Source of the DNA: Methylobacteriaceae bacterium
GTDB lineage: Bacteria > Pseudomonadota > Alphaproteobacteria > Rhizobiales > Beijerinckiaceae
DNA length: 8,767 bases
Assembly: GCA_031272615.1 (NCBI GenBank)
Contig: JAISTL010000226.1
Coordinates: 1-8,767 of the forward strand
Reading direction: 5' to 3'
Shown piece by piece: positions 1-5,961 of this stretch. Position numbers and translations under genes: made by a program. Numbering within the stretch: the stretch's first letter is position 1; the number at the start of each line of letters is the position of its first letter. The notes beneath the pieces are model-generated. The model ran no database searches. It saw only the letters and a list, made by a program, of their open reading frames with translations, and had not been told where the DNA came from.

Positions 1-717
1 GTATCGTTCCATGGCCTGTTGAAGAGTCGTGGCCAGATCTCGAACCGTGGTTTCCAGTTCTTTCATCCTGTCCGGATCGAAATATACGGTAGCGCCGTTG
101 ATGGAGCAGGCCAGTCTCCGGTCCTTTCCCGCCGGAAAACTTGAAGCGATGCCGCAGGTGCCGATACTGCATTCGTCCATATCCACCGCAACATTATGAC
201 GTTGTGCCCGCCGGAAATCCTGCAGGATTTCCTGTTCGGTCTTGCGGTAGCCGGGAGGAACCGCGCCGATAAAGCTCTTCCAGCTGCGTTCCGGAAGCTG
301 GCCGATGAGCACTTTCCCCACCGCGGTCATGAAGGCGGTATTCCTCAGGCCGCGATAGGAGTTGATTTGCAGCTCCCTTCGTCCCCTCACCGCATCGAGC
401 AGGACGATATCCCGATCATCCAACACCGCCAGATGCACGGTGTCGCCGACAAGTTCCGCATAGCGGGATATGATCGGGTGCAGAATATCGAGATAATCAA
501 AACTGCGCTTCTTCATCTCGCCCAGTTCCAGGAGGCGATAACCCAACGCGAATCTGTGTCCGTCAACAGCAAGATAATTATGCTTGACAAGTGTAGTCAG
601 CAGCCGGTGCGTCGTGCTTCTCGGAAGGCCGGCGGCCCCGGCGATATCCCTTTGCAGGCGGATATCGGCGGCGACAAGGTCAATCAGTTTGATTGCTTTC
701 TCCAATACGAGACTCAT
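1..717 (-). CDS. IclR-family transcriptional regulator (partial, C-terminus beyond left edge)
   Basis: The frame is open for 239 codons from the ATG at 717 to the window edge, so only a short C-terminal tail should be missing (IclR proteins are usually about 250-260 residues). Residues about 5-60 form a winged helix-turn-helix: DIAGAAGLPRSTTHRLLTTL (24-43) is the typical IclR recognition region, followed by a wing ending in FALGYRLLELG. From about residue 75 comes the effector-binding domain, with the family signatures FMTAVGKVLIG and DECSIGTCGIASSF. The start is supported by a GGGGGAAA purine run 7-8 nt upstream and by a promoter at 793-822. The gene is divergent from the ornithine cyclodeaminase gene, which suggests that it controls that gene and itself, with an amino acid or related compound as effector; the ligand is inference. 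Family assignment is firm. Confidence 0.93.
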   Translation of the reverse strand, partial: MSLVLEKAIKLIDLVAADIRLQRDIAGAAGLPRSTTHRLLTTLVKHNYLAVDGHRFALGYRLLELGEMKKRSFDYLDILHPIISRYAELVGDTVHLAVLDDRDIVLLDAVRGRRELQINSYRGLRNTAFMTAVGKVLIGQLPERSWKSFIGAVPPGYRKTEQEILQDFRRAQRHNVAVDMDECSIGTCGIASSFPAGKDRRLACSINGATVYFDPDRMKELETTVRDLATTLQQAMERY

Positions 718-792
718 GAGATGTTTCCCCCATTCCGACAAAGGGCTTGAAAACCGGGAAAATGTGAACCTTCCGGCAGAATAGACCCGCGC

Positions 793-822
793 AGTATAAT
801 ACCGGACAATGACCAAATTCAA
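793..822 (-). promoter_or_regulatory. Promoter of the IclR-family gene
   Basis: Read on the minus strand, TTGAAT (822-817) and TATACT (798-793) are separated by 18 nt, close to the sigma-70-type consensus. The -10 box lies about 75 nt upstream of the regulator's ATG. A copy of the GATTTCCTT repeat overlaps the -35 box, so binding there could give autorepression. Assigned by eye. Confidence 0.5.
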
Positions 823-888
823 GGAAATCCGGCGAATCGGGCCGTGAGCCCGTGGGTTCCTTAACAAATTTCCCAATATAAGGAAATC
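821..888. promoter_or_regulatory. Candidate IclR operator: GGAAAT-type repeats
   Basis: A perfect 6-bp inverted repeat, ATTTCC (868-873) and GGAAAT (882-887) with an 8-nt spacer, lies in the divergent region. The 9-mer AAGGAAATC occurs twice on the plus strand (821-829 and 880-888), one copy touching the regulator's -35 box and the other forming the right arm of the palindrome. E. coli IclR is known to bind TGGAAAT/ATTTCCA-like half-sites, so these fit an IclR-family operator. Binding is inferred, not shown. Confidence 0.35.
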
Positions 889-930
889 GAGTTTCGACTA
901 TTGGCCAATTTTCAGAGGGAAAATCCACCG

Positions 931-1017
931 TTAAGAGTGATGCCGGCAGGGCTGTTCCCCTTCAACGGTGCGTGCATCGGCATGCTGAAACACACATCCC
1001 TGGCCGCGGTCATCGCG
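931..1017 (+). pseudogene. Possible fragment of a polar amino-acid ABC transporter permease
   Basis: The frame starting at 901 contains, in codons 931-1017, RVMPAGLFPF followed by NGACIGMLKHTSLAAVIA. This resembles the conserved stretch of His/Glu-type ABC permeases, where a P-[AQ]-x-L motif is followed by a G-N-x-(6)-LK-[DT]-TSLxxVIx signature. The similarity stops abruptly after VIA, and there is no upstream permease sequence and no start codon with a good ribosome binding site. It would be a deletion remnant of a transporter gene. The match is short and made from memory of the family, so chance similarity is possible, especially because the last 29 nt are shared with the deacetylase-like frame at 989-1138. 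Confidence 0.3.
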
Positions 1018-1138
1018 GATTCAGTTATTGGACGCGTTTCTCACCCATGTCCGTCAGTTCGACGATATATGGATTGCCCGCGGGCGCGACATCATGGAGC
1101 ATTTTTGCCGGTGTGAGGCTGAAGATACGTCCTCCTGA
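989..1138 (+). pseudogene. C-terminal remnant of a PuuE-like polysaccharide deacetylase
   Basis: The frame beginning after a TGA at 986-988 reads NTHPWPRSSRI, then LLDAFLTHVRQFDDIWIARG and RDIMEHF, and ends at TGA 1136-1138. This has the shape of the end of NodB/PuuE-type polysaccharide deacetylases (allantoinase-like), where a late HP motif precedes a helix and a final FDxVWxxRxxDIxxHW segment. The catalytic NodB core is absent and a stop lies directly upstream, so only about 49 codons remain. It is therefore best read as the tail of a gene lost by deletion. Such deacetylases often sit in nitrogen-compound operons, which suits the neighbouring amino-acid genes. The identity rests on motif recall only. 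Confidence 0.5.
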
Positions 1139-1255
1139 CGGGCAATTCCCGGGTCCGGTTTTGCCGCGTTGAACAATTATGGGGCTTGCCGGGCTGCCGG
1201 TTCGTCCGTTATGGAAGTGAAGATAATAATATCAATAATAATAAGAGGTCACGTG
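1139..1255 (+). other. Leader of the ornithine cyclodeaminase gene, with AT-rich tract
   Basis: Between the deacetylase-like remnant and the ornithine cyclodeaminase start there is no gene. Positions 1221-1244 are a striking run of AATAAT-type repeats in otherwise GC-rich DNA. It contains -10-like hexamers (GATAAT at 1222-1227, TAATAT at 1227-1232), but no convincing -35 stands at the right distance. The tract runs straight into the AAGAGG ribosome binding site (1243-1248) and may keep the start region unstructured. Confidence 0.3.
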
Positions 1256-2317
1256 ATGCCCGACAGGGAAAAACTGAATATTGTGCCGTTTGTCAGCGTC
1301 GACTCCATGATGCGTTTGGTGTTGCACTTCGGCGTGGAGCGGGTTCTGGCGGACTTGGCCGGTTATATCGAAGAAGACTTCCGCCGCTGGGAAAGCTTCG
1401 AGAAAACGTCGCGCCTGGCGTCCCACTCGCCCGACGGCGTGATTGAACTGATGCCGACCTGTGACGGTCGCCAATACAGTTTCAAATATGTCAACGGCTA
1501 TCCCAAGAACACCAGGAACGGCTTGCAGACCGTCGCCGCCTTCGGGGTTCTGTCCGATGTCGATTGCGGCTATCCGCTCATGCTCAGTGAAATGACCATT
1601 CTCACCGCGCTGCGCACCGGCGCGACGTCGGCCCTTGCCGGACGCTATCTGGCGCCCGCCGGCGCCAAAACCATGGCGATCATCGGCAACGGCGCCCAAT
1701 CGGAATTCCAGGCGTTGGGGTTCAAGGCGCTCACCGGCATCGACACCGTCCGCCTCTACGATATCGATCCGGTGGCGACTGAGAAATGCCTGCGCAATCT
1801 CGCGGGAATGGGCCTCACGCTGGTCGCGTGCCGGTCGGCCGAGGAGGCGGTGGAGGGGGCCGAAATCATCACCACCGTCACGGCGGACAAGAACTGCAAC
1901 ACCATCCTCACCGACAACCTGGTCGGGCAGGGCGTGCACATCAACGCCGTCGGCGGCGATTGCCCCGGCAAAACCGAATTGCATCGGGATATTCTTCTGA
2001 AATCCGATATTTTTGTCGAATACCCCGAACAGACGCGTATCGAGGGGGAAATCCAGCAGTTGCCCAAGGATTACCCGGTCAAGGAATTGTGGCGCGTCAT
2101 CGCCGGTCTCGAACCCGGGCGGAGCAACCGCCGGCAAATCACGCTGTTCGATTCCGTGGGTTTTGCCATCGAGGATTTTTCGGCTTTGCGGTTTGTGTAT
2201 GACAGGCTTCAGGAAACCCGCATGTTTGAAGAACTGGATCTCCTGGCTGACCGCGACGAACCGCGGGACCTCTTCGGCATGTTGCTGAGGAAAGAAGCCG
2301 CCATGAGACAAGGATAA
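1256..2317 (+). CDS. ocd: Ornithine cyclodeaminase
   Basis: A 353-residue cytoplasmic enzyme converting L-ornithine to L-proline and ammonia with bound NAD. It aligns over its whole length with the bona fide Pseudomonas putida enzyme (about 350 residues) rather than with the looser mu-crystallin/alanine dehydrogenase relatives. Visible landmarks: SRLASHSPDGVIELMP with Glu64, FKYVNGYPKNT with Lys77, TALRTGATS with Arg120, the Rossmann signature GNGAQSE at 144-150, ITTVTADK at 205-212, and NAVGGDCPGKTE with the catalytic Asp235. These match the substrate-binding and catalytic residues known for P. putida OCD (Glu56, Lys69, Arg112, Asp228) at a constant offset near +8. The ATG at 1256 is chosen because AAGAGG lies 7 nt upstream and the protein then has family length; an in-frame GTG at 1253 is adjacent. 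The transporter gene follows 84 nt downstream. Confidence 0.96.
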   Translation: MPDREKLNIVPFVSVDSMMRLVLHFGVERVLADLAGYIEEDFRRWESFEKTSRLASHSPDGVIELMPTCDGRQYSFKYVNGYPKNTRNGLQTVAAFGVLSDVDCGYPLMLSEMTILTALRTGATSALAGRYLAPAGAKTMAIIGNGAQSEFQALGFKALTGIDTVRLYDIDPVATEKCLRNLAGMGLTLVACRSAEEAVEGAEIITTVTADKNCNTILTDNLVGQGVHINAVGGDCPGKTELHRDILLKSDIFVEYPEQTRIEGEIQQLPKDYPVKELWRVIAGLEPGRSNRRQITLFDSVGFAIEDFSALRFVYDRLQETRMFEELDLLADRDEPRDLFGMLLRKEAAMRQG

Positions 2318-2401
2318 ACGCTTGCATCCCGGTCGCGCCTGTGCGTACGTGAGCTGAAGGAGAAACCGCTCCGCCACTGACCTGCTTGGGGAACTGCCGC
2401 A

Positions 2402-3331
2402 ATGGACATCTCACTGCTTTGGATACCGGCGGGTCTTGTCGCCGCCGCGGCGCAAACCGGGCGCAACGCCGCTCAGGCCGGGTTGACCAAAACTCTCGGA
2501 CCGGTTGGAGCGGCGCATATCCGGTTTTTGTATGCGCTGCCGTTTCCGGCGGTCATTCTGCCCATCCTGTTAATCGTGCTCGGTGAAAGCCTGCCGTCAC
2601 CGGGTGGGCGCTACTGGATGTTTCTGCTGCTCGGTTCGGTGTTGCAGATATCGGCCATGGTGTTGATGCTGTGGGCCATGGACAAGCGCTCGTTCTCCGT
2701 TGTCACCGCCTTGACGAAAACCGAACCGGTGCAGGTGGCGCTGTTCGCCGCCGTGTTTCTTTCCGAGCATTTTCCGCCTGTTGTCTGGTGTGCCATTTGC
2801 CTGGCTACTGCCGGTGTTGTCATCACGGTTCTGCGCCCGTCGAAAAAACAGGAAGGCCCGGTCCCGGGCCTGTTGTCGCGCACCTTGGTGATCGGCGCCG
2901 GAGTGGCCTCCGGGGCATGCTTCGCCTTGTGTTCGCTGTGCCTGCAGATTGCCGTCCGGGATTTGACGGGGCATTCGCCGGTCGTGCAATCCACAACCAC
3001 CCTCGTGCTGAACCTGGCTGCCCAAACGATCATTCTCATCGTTCTCATGTCGCTTTTCGACAAGTCCGCGCTGATCGGCGGTTTGAAGGTGTGGAAATCG
3101 TCGCTCGGAGTCGGGTTTCTCGGGGCGGTGGCGTCATTTTTCTGGTTTTTCGCCTTTGCCTTGGCGTCCGCCGCCAATGTGCGCACCCTCGGGCTCATCG
3201 AGGTGCTGATGGCGTATTTCGCCTCGCGCAGCCTGTTGCACCAGAACACCACCCGGCGGGAAATTCTCGGCATGGCGATGATTGTGGTGGGGGTTCTCCT
3301 GTTGCTGTGGCGGCATGTGTTCACGCCATAG
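2402..3331 (+). CDS. DMT-superfamily transporter, EamA family
   Basis: A 309-residue inner-membrane protein with about ten hydrophobic segments arranged as two halves: residues about 1-145 and 160-305, joined by the basic loop LRPSKKQEG. The first half shows the usual EamA end, with LTKTEPVQVALFAAVFLSE (104-122) followed by a last helix of the repeat. The second half ends in IEVLMAYFASR, a further helix, and a short Arg/His tail. EamA proteins move amino acids and other small metabolites, mostly outward. Placed 84 nt after ornithine cyclodeaminase on the same strand, it probably handles ornithine, proline or a related amino acid; the substrate is not readable from sequence. GGGG lies about 9 nt upstream of the ATG. 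No terminator is visible between the two genes, so cotranscription is likely. Confidence 0.88.
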   Translation: MDISLLWIPAGLVAAAAQTGRNAAQAGLTKTLGPVGAAHIRFLYALPFPAVILPILLIVLGESLPSPGGRYWMFLLLGSVLQISAMVLMLWAMDKRSFSVVTALTKTEPVQVALFAAVFLSEHFPPVVWCAICLATAGVVITVLRPSKKQEGPVPGLLSRTLVIGAGVASGACFALCSLCLQIAVRDLTGHSPVVQSTTTLVLNLAAQTIILIVLMSLFDKSALIGGLKVWKSSLGVGFLGAVASFFWFFAFALASAANVRTLGLIEVLMAYFASRSLLHQNTTRREILGMAMIVVGVLLLLWRHVFTP

Positions 3332-3415
3332 ATGGAACGCGCCGCCGTTGAGGGAGTTTTCACACTTCCCGGCTATAGTTTGAGTGAGACGTGTCGTTTC
3401 AACTCAAGGGATGTC

Positions 3416-4603
3416 ATGAAGAAAACCGTTTCTTTGGCTGTTGGTGTGCTGTGGCTGTTCGGGTGCGGCGTGCTTCCCGTTTCAGCGCAGCAGAGTTATT
3501 CCGCCTGTATCGACGCCATCGTCCCCCAAGCGGCCAAAGCCGGGCTGCCGGCGGACATGGTGCGCCGGACACTGAAAGGTGTGGAGCCGGACATGTCGAT
3601 TCTCGAATTGATGGACGCCCAGCCCGAATTCAAGACGCCCATCTGGGATTATCTCGCGAGCCTGGCCGACGATGAGCGCGTCGATGACGGCAAGGCGATG
3701 CTGAAAAAATGGGGCAAAGTGTTTCAGGGTGTGGAGAAGCGGTTCACTGTCAGCCGGTTCGTCGTCGCCGCCGTGTGGGGCGTCGAGTCCGACTTCGGCG
3801 ACTCCATGGGAACGCGGCAGTTGATTCAGTCGCTCGCCACCACGTCATGCTACGGCCGCCGGCGGGACTATTTCCGCAAGGAGCTGATTGCCGCCCTCAC
3901 CATCGTCCACAACGGCGACATGGCGTCCGACGAAATGTACGGCTCCTGGGCCGGGGCGTTCGGGCACACCCAGTTCATGCCGTCGACCTTCCAGCGCCTG
4001 GCGGTGGATATGGACGGCGACGGACGCCGCGACATCATGAATTCGGTGCCCGACGCCTTGGGCTCGACCGCCAACTTCCTGCGCAAAGCCGGCTGGAACA
4101 ATGCTCTGCCGTGGGGATACGAGGTGCGTATCACCCCATCGTTCAACCCGGCGCTGGCCGGGCGGAAAGCCAAGCGCCCGCTGCACGAGTGGCGGGCCAT
4201 GGGCGTGACGCATATCGACGGCTCGGCCCTCAAGGGCGACTACAGCGCCGCCGTTCTGCTGCCCGCCGGGAAAGGCGGCCCTGCCTTCCTGGTGACAAAA
4301 AACTTTGACGCCCTTTACAGTTACAACGCGGCGGAATCCTACGCCCTCGCCATCGGCGTGCTCAGTGACCGCCTTCAGGGCAAACCCGGCATCCGCGCAC
4401 CGTGGCCGACGGATGACCCGCCGCTCTCCCGCGCACAACGCCGGGAACTGCAGCGCCTGTTGACCTTCCGCGGCTATGACGTGGGGGAAATCGACGGCAA
4501 AATCGGCGCCAAAACCCGCGCCGCCATCAAGGAGATCGAGCGCCAATTGGGCATGCCGCAGCGGGGCCGCGCCGGCGGCAAGGTGCTTGACGCCCTGCGG
4601 TGA
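3416..4603 (+). CDS. Lytic murein transglycosylase, MltB family, with peptidoglycan-binding domain
   Basis: A 395-residue exported enzyme expected to cleave the MurNAc-GlcNAc bond of peptidoglycan, leaving 1,6-anhydro ends. Residues 1-24 form a signal peptide (MKKTV, hydrophobic core, PVSA before Gln25). The catalytic domain (about 30-325) carries AAVWGVESDFG with the presumed catalytic Glu124, the GAFGHTQFMPSTF motif, and DMDGDGRRDI, all typical of the SLT_2/MltB family. Residues about 338-395 form a PG_binding_1 domain (RGYDVGEIDGKIGAKTRAAI). The ATG at 3416 is chosen because the signal peptide begins there and AAGGG sits 5 nt upstream; the frame is open further upstream, but that part lacks support. 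A Cys at 17 after LFG resembles a poor lipobox. It follows the transporter gene by 84 nt but is functionally unrelated, with a weak TTGAGG/TATAGT pair (20-nt spacer) at 3348-3379. Confidence 0.95.
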   Translation: MKKTVSLAVGVLWLFGCGVLPVSAQQSYSACIDAIVPQAAKAGLPADMVRRTLKGVEPDMSILELMDAQPEFKTPIWDYLASLADDERVDDGKAMLKKWGKVFQGVEKRFTVSRFVVAAVWGVESDFGDSMGTRQLIQSLATTSCYGRRRDYFRKELIAALTIVHNGDMASDEMYGSWAGAFGHTQFMPSTFQRLAVDMDGDGRRDIMNSVPDALGSTANFLRKAGWNNALPWGYEVRITPSFNPALAGRKAKRPLHEWRAMGVTHIDGSALKGDYSAAVLLPAGKGGPAFLVTKNFDALYSYNAAESYALAIGVLSDRLQGKPGIRAPWPTDDPPLSRAQRRELQRLLTFRGYDVGEIDGKIGAKTRAAIKEIERQLGMPQRGRAGGKVLDALR

Positions 4604-4705
4604 CATGCGGTTTCCCGCGCCGCGAAATAACGCACCGCTCCGCCCGATGGTGTCGCGGAGGGTGGCGGCATGGGATGTCAGCCGGGGGACTTCCTTCACG
4701 CTCTC

Positions 4706-4825
4706 TCAGCTTTTTCGAAGACTGTATTCGAGATACCGAACAATCCCGGTTCTGCGGGAGCGCAGTTTGGTGAACCCATACACCGGACGTGCCGTCGGCT
4801 TTGGCAGCTGCACCGGGACCCGCAC
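4706..4825 (-). CDS. Possible 39-residue basic small ORF overlapping the end of the membrane-protein region
   Basis: Read on the minus strand, the membrane-protein gene stops at 4833 and its TGA lies inside TGAGGTG, which could serve as a ribosome binding site for the GTG at 4825-4823, 5 nt after GAGG. The frame encodes 39 residues, rich in Arg and Lys (…YGFTKLRSRRTGIVRYLEYS…), and ends at TGA 4706-4708. The frame is also open upstream for seven more codons. It could be a translationally coupled small protein, the tail of a lost gene, or chance. No homologue is recognised. The rest of the gap between 4604 and 4832 shows only two hairpins without a T-run (4638-4660 and 4744-4759). Confidence 0.22.
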   Translation of the reverse strand: MRVPVQLPKPTARPVYGFTKLRSRRTGIVRYLEYSLRKS

Positions 4826-4832
4826 CAACACC

Positions 4833-5567
4833 TCAAAACATAGTCCTCAACCCTTGGGAGAAGTCAAAAATATGCAATAAAAGCCCAAGAACCAACGCCA
4901 AAAGATGCCAAATCAGCCATCCCTTGGCAACCCAAATCATAAACGCCGCGATGGGCACCGCAATACCGACTACTCTTATTGCGATTCGCGTCCAGCTTGC
5001 CGTGTAGGGAACGGGTTTGGTCAGCCATCCGCCGATGAGCGCCGCCATCGCCGCAAAGAGAGCGCCTTCCACTGCAAGAGTCGAAATGAACAACAAATTC
5101 GCGGCCGCGACATAGGGAACGAGCTTGAAACCGGCCGATGACTCGTACGAGAAGGACCAAAACGGCATGTTGGCGGGAACAAGCACAACTGCGGGGCCGA
5201 TAATCGCCAAGCCCCATCTTTTCCAACCGCGCAACAACGGTTGTGCCAGTGCAAGACTCGCGGCCAGTGCAAAAAAATAGGCGGCCACTAGATCGCTCAA
5301 GGGCAGATAATAAAAAAGGTGTTCGGGTTGATAATCCGGACTCAGCCAATCGCTGTGGAAACTTAGTATCGGAAACCAATACGCCGGTATGATCAAGTGA
5401 TGCACATAGAAAAACACCGGCAAATATATCAGGAACCGCAGGAACGTCCTGACACCCTTGTCACCTTCGGGAAACCGGGTCCGGAGTGCTTCCTCGTGCT
5501 TTTCCGTTTTCGCCTTCATCCACCCGGTTGCGAGGGGTTCGTCGCGCTTTTCCGTTTCCTCAGTCAT
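4833..5567 (-). CDS. Hypothetical polytopic membrane protein
   Basis: A 244-residue protein of no recognised family. A charged cytoplasmic-looking head (residues 1-40, rich in Glu, Lys and Arg) precedes about six hydrophobic segments: roughly 42-69, 88-111, 117-137, 149-181 (long), 195-213 and 216-234. The conspicuous aromatic and His content between segments 1 and 2 (VHHLIIPAYW, FHSDWLSPDYQPEH) may be functional, but no known motif is seen. The ATG at 5567 is preferred over the open frame up to 5624, which offers only TTG starts; a TTG at 5573 is the closest rival. The ribosome binding site is weak (GGGA about 10 nt away). It lies last in a run of minus-strand orphan genes with a higher A+T content than the flanks, suggesting acquired or lineage-specific DNA. 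Confidence 0.75.
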   Translation of the reverse strand: MTEETEKRDEPLATGWMKAKTEKHEEALRTRFPEGDKGVRTFLRFLIYLPVFFYVHHLIIPAYWFPILSFHSDWLSPDYQPEHLFYYLPLSDLVAAYFFALAASLALAQPLLRGWKRWGLAIIGPAVVLVPANMPFWSFSYESSAGFKLVPYVAAANLLFISTLAVEGALFAAMAALIGGWLTKPVPYTASWTRIAIRVVGIAVPIAAFMIWVAKGWLIWHLLALVLGLLLHIFDFSQGLRTMF

Positions 5568-5630
5568 CCGCAATGTATCCCATTTTGTGTGTTGCAACCT
5601 GATCGCCCGAAGCAAAACAGGCAACTGAAG

Positions 5631-5780
5631 TCATTGTCCGCTTGAGTGTCCCGTGATGCCTCCGGAACATGAACAACCGGGTTCACAACATCCCAGGCTC
5701 GACCTTTTTCCTGAAAGCCGCCGGAGCTGATTCTCCCTGGTGAAACGTTCCTGAAAGGCTTGTCCAAATGAGTTTGACAC
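5631..5780 (-). CDS. Possible 49-residue Cys-rich peptide
   Basis: An open frame from a GTG at 5780 to TGA at 5631-5633, starting 18 nt after the stop of the 47-residue gene. Residues 1-26 look like an amphipathic, charged helix (SFGQAFQERFTRENQLRRLS), and residues 30-41 are GCCEPGCSCSGG, with four Cys in eight positions, followed by a Gly/Ser-rich end. A helical leader plus a short Cys/Gly/Ser tail resembles precursors of modified peptides or small metal-binding proteins, but no modification enzyme is seen in the window. No proper ribosome binding site precedes the GTG, so translation would depend on coupling. It may equally be chance open frame. No homologue is recognised. Confidence 0.3.
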   Translation of the reverse strand: MSNSFGQAFQERFTRENQLRRLSGKRSSLGCCEPGCSCSGGITGHSSGQ

Positions 5781-5798
5781 GGTTGTTTTTTACATCTT

Positions 5799-5942
5799 TC
5801 AAGCTGATGTTGAGCTGTCGCGCAACAGGTCAAAGTTGTCATACTTTCTTCTTGCGTCGTCTGCAGTGAAATTCCGAGGCTGTGTATGGAACGAGACGTC
5901 AAATGGATGGCCAGTGTTCGGTGTTATTGTTATAATTGCCAT
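5799..5942 (-). CDS. Small protein of 47 residues, function unknown
   Basis: An ATG at 5942 follows AAGGTG at 7 nt, one of the clearest ribosome binding sites in the islet. The frame runs to TGA at 5799-5801. The product begins MAIITITPNTGHPFDVSFHT and continues with a charged, helix-like stretch (FTADDARRKYDNFDLLRD) before a Ser/Thr end. It has no membrane segment or signal peptide, so it should be cytoplasmic. It starts 19 nt after the stop of the Sel1-like membrane protein on the same strand, so the two are probably cotranscribed and perhaps translationally linked. No family is recognised. The strong start signal and tight spacing support a real gene despite its length. Confidence 0.55.
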   Translation of the reverse strand: MAIITITPNTGHPFDVSFHTQPRNFTADDARRKYDNFDLLRDSSTSA

Positions 5943-5961
5943 AGCGTTTCACCTTGTTGCT

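Noticed and set aside
196..750. A 184-codon plus-strand frame opposite the IclR gene
   Set aside because: Shadow of the IclR-family gene, whose helix-turn-helix and effector-domain motifs are clear on the other strand.
1232..2377. A 381-codon open frame on the minus strand opposite ornithine cyclodeaminase
   Set aside because: It is the antisense shadow of a gene with all family motifs; GC-rich codons leave the complementary frame open. It has no family resemblance of its own.
2611..3363. A 250-codon minus-strand frame opposite the EamA transporter
   Set aside because: Shadow of a typical ten-segment membrane protein; the translation has no coherent hydrophobic pattern.
3845..4699. A 284-codon minus-strand frame opposite the transglycosylase
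   Set aside because: Antisense shadow of a gene with clear catalytic and peptidoglycan-binding motifs.
4638..4759. Hairpins after the transglycosylase (4638-4660 and 4744-4759) as terminators
   Set aside because: Short stems without following T-runs; they could as well be chance in GC-rich DNA.
5564..5902. A 112-codon minus-strand frame across the small-protein region
   Set aside because: It lies in a different frame from the 47-residue gene with the strong ribosome binding site and from the start of the membrane-protein gene, and lacks its own start signal.
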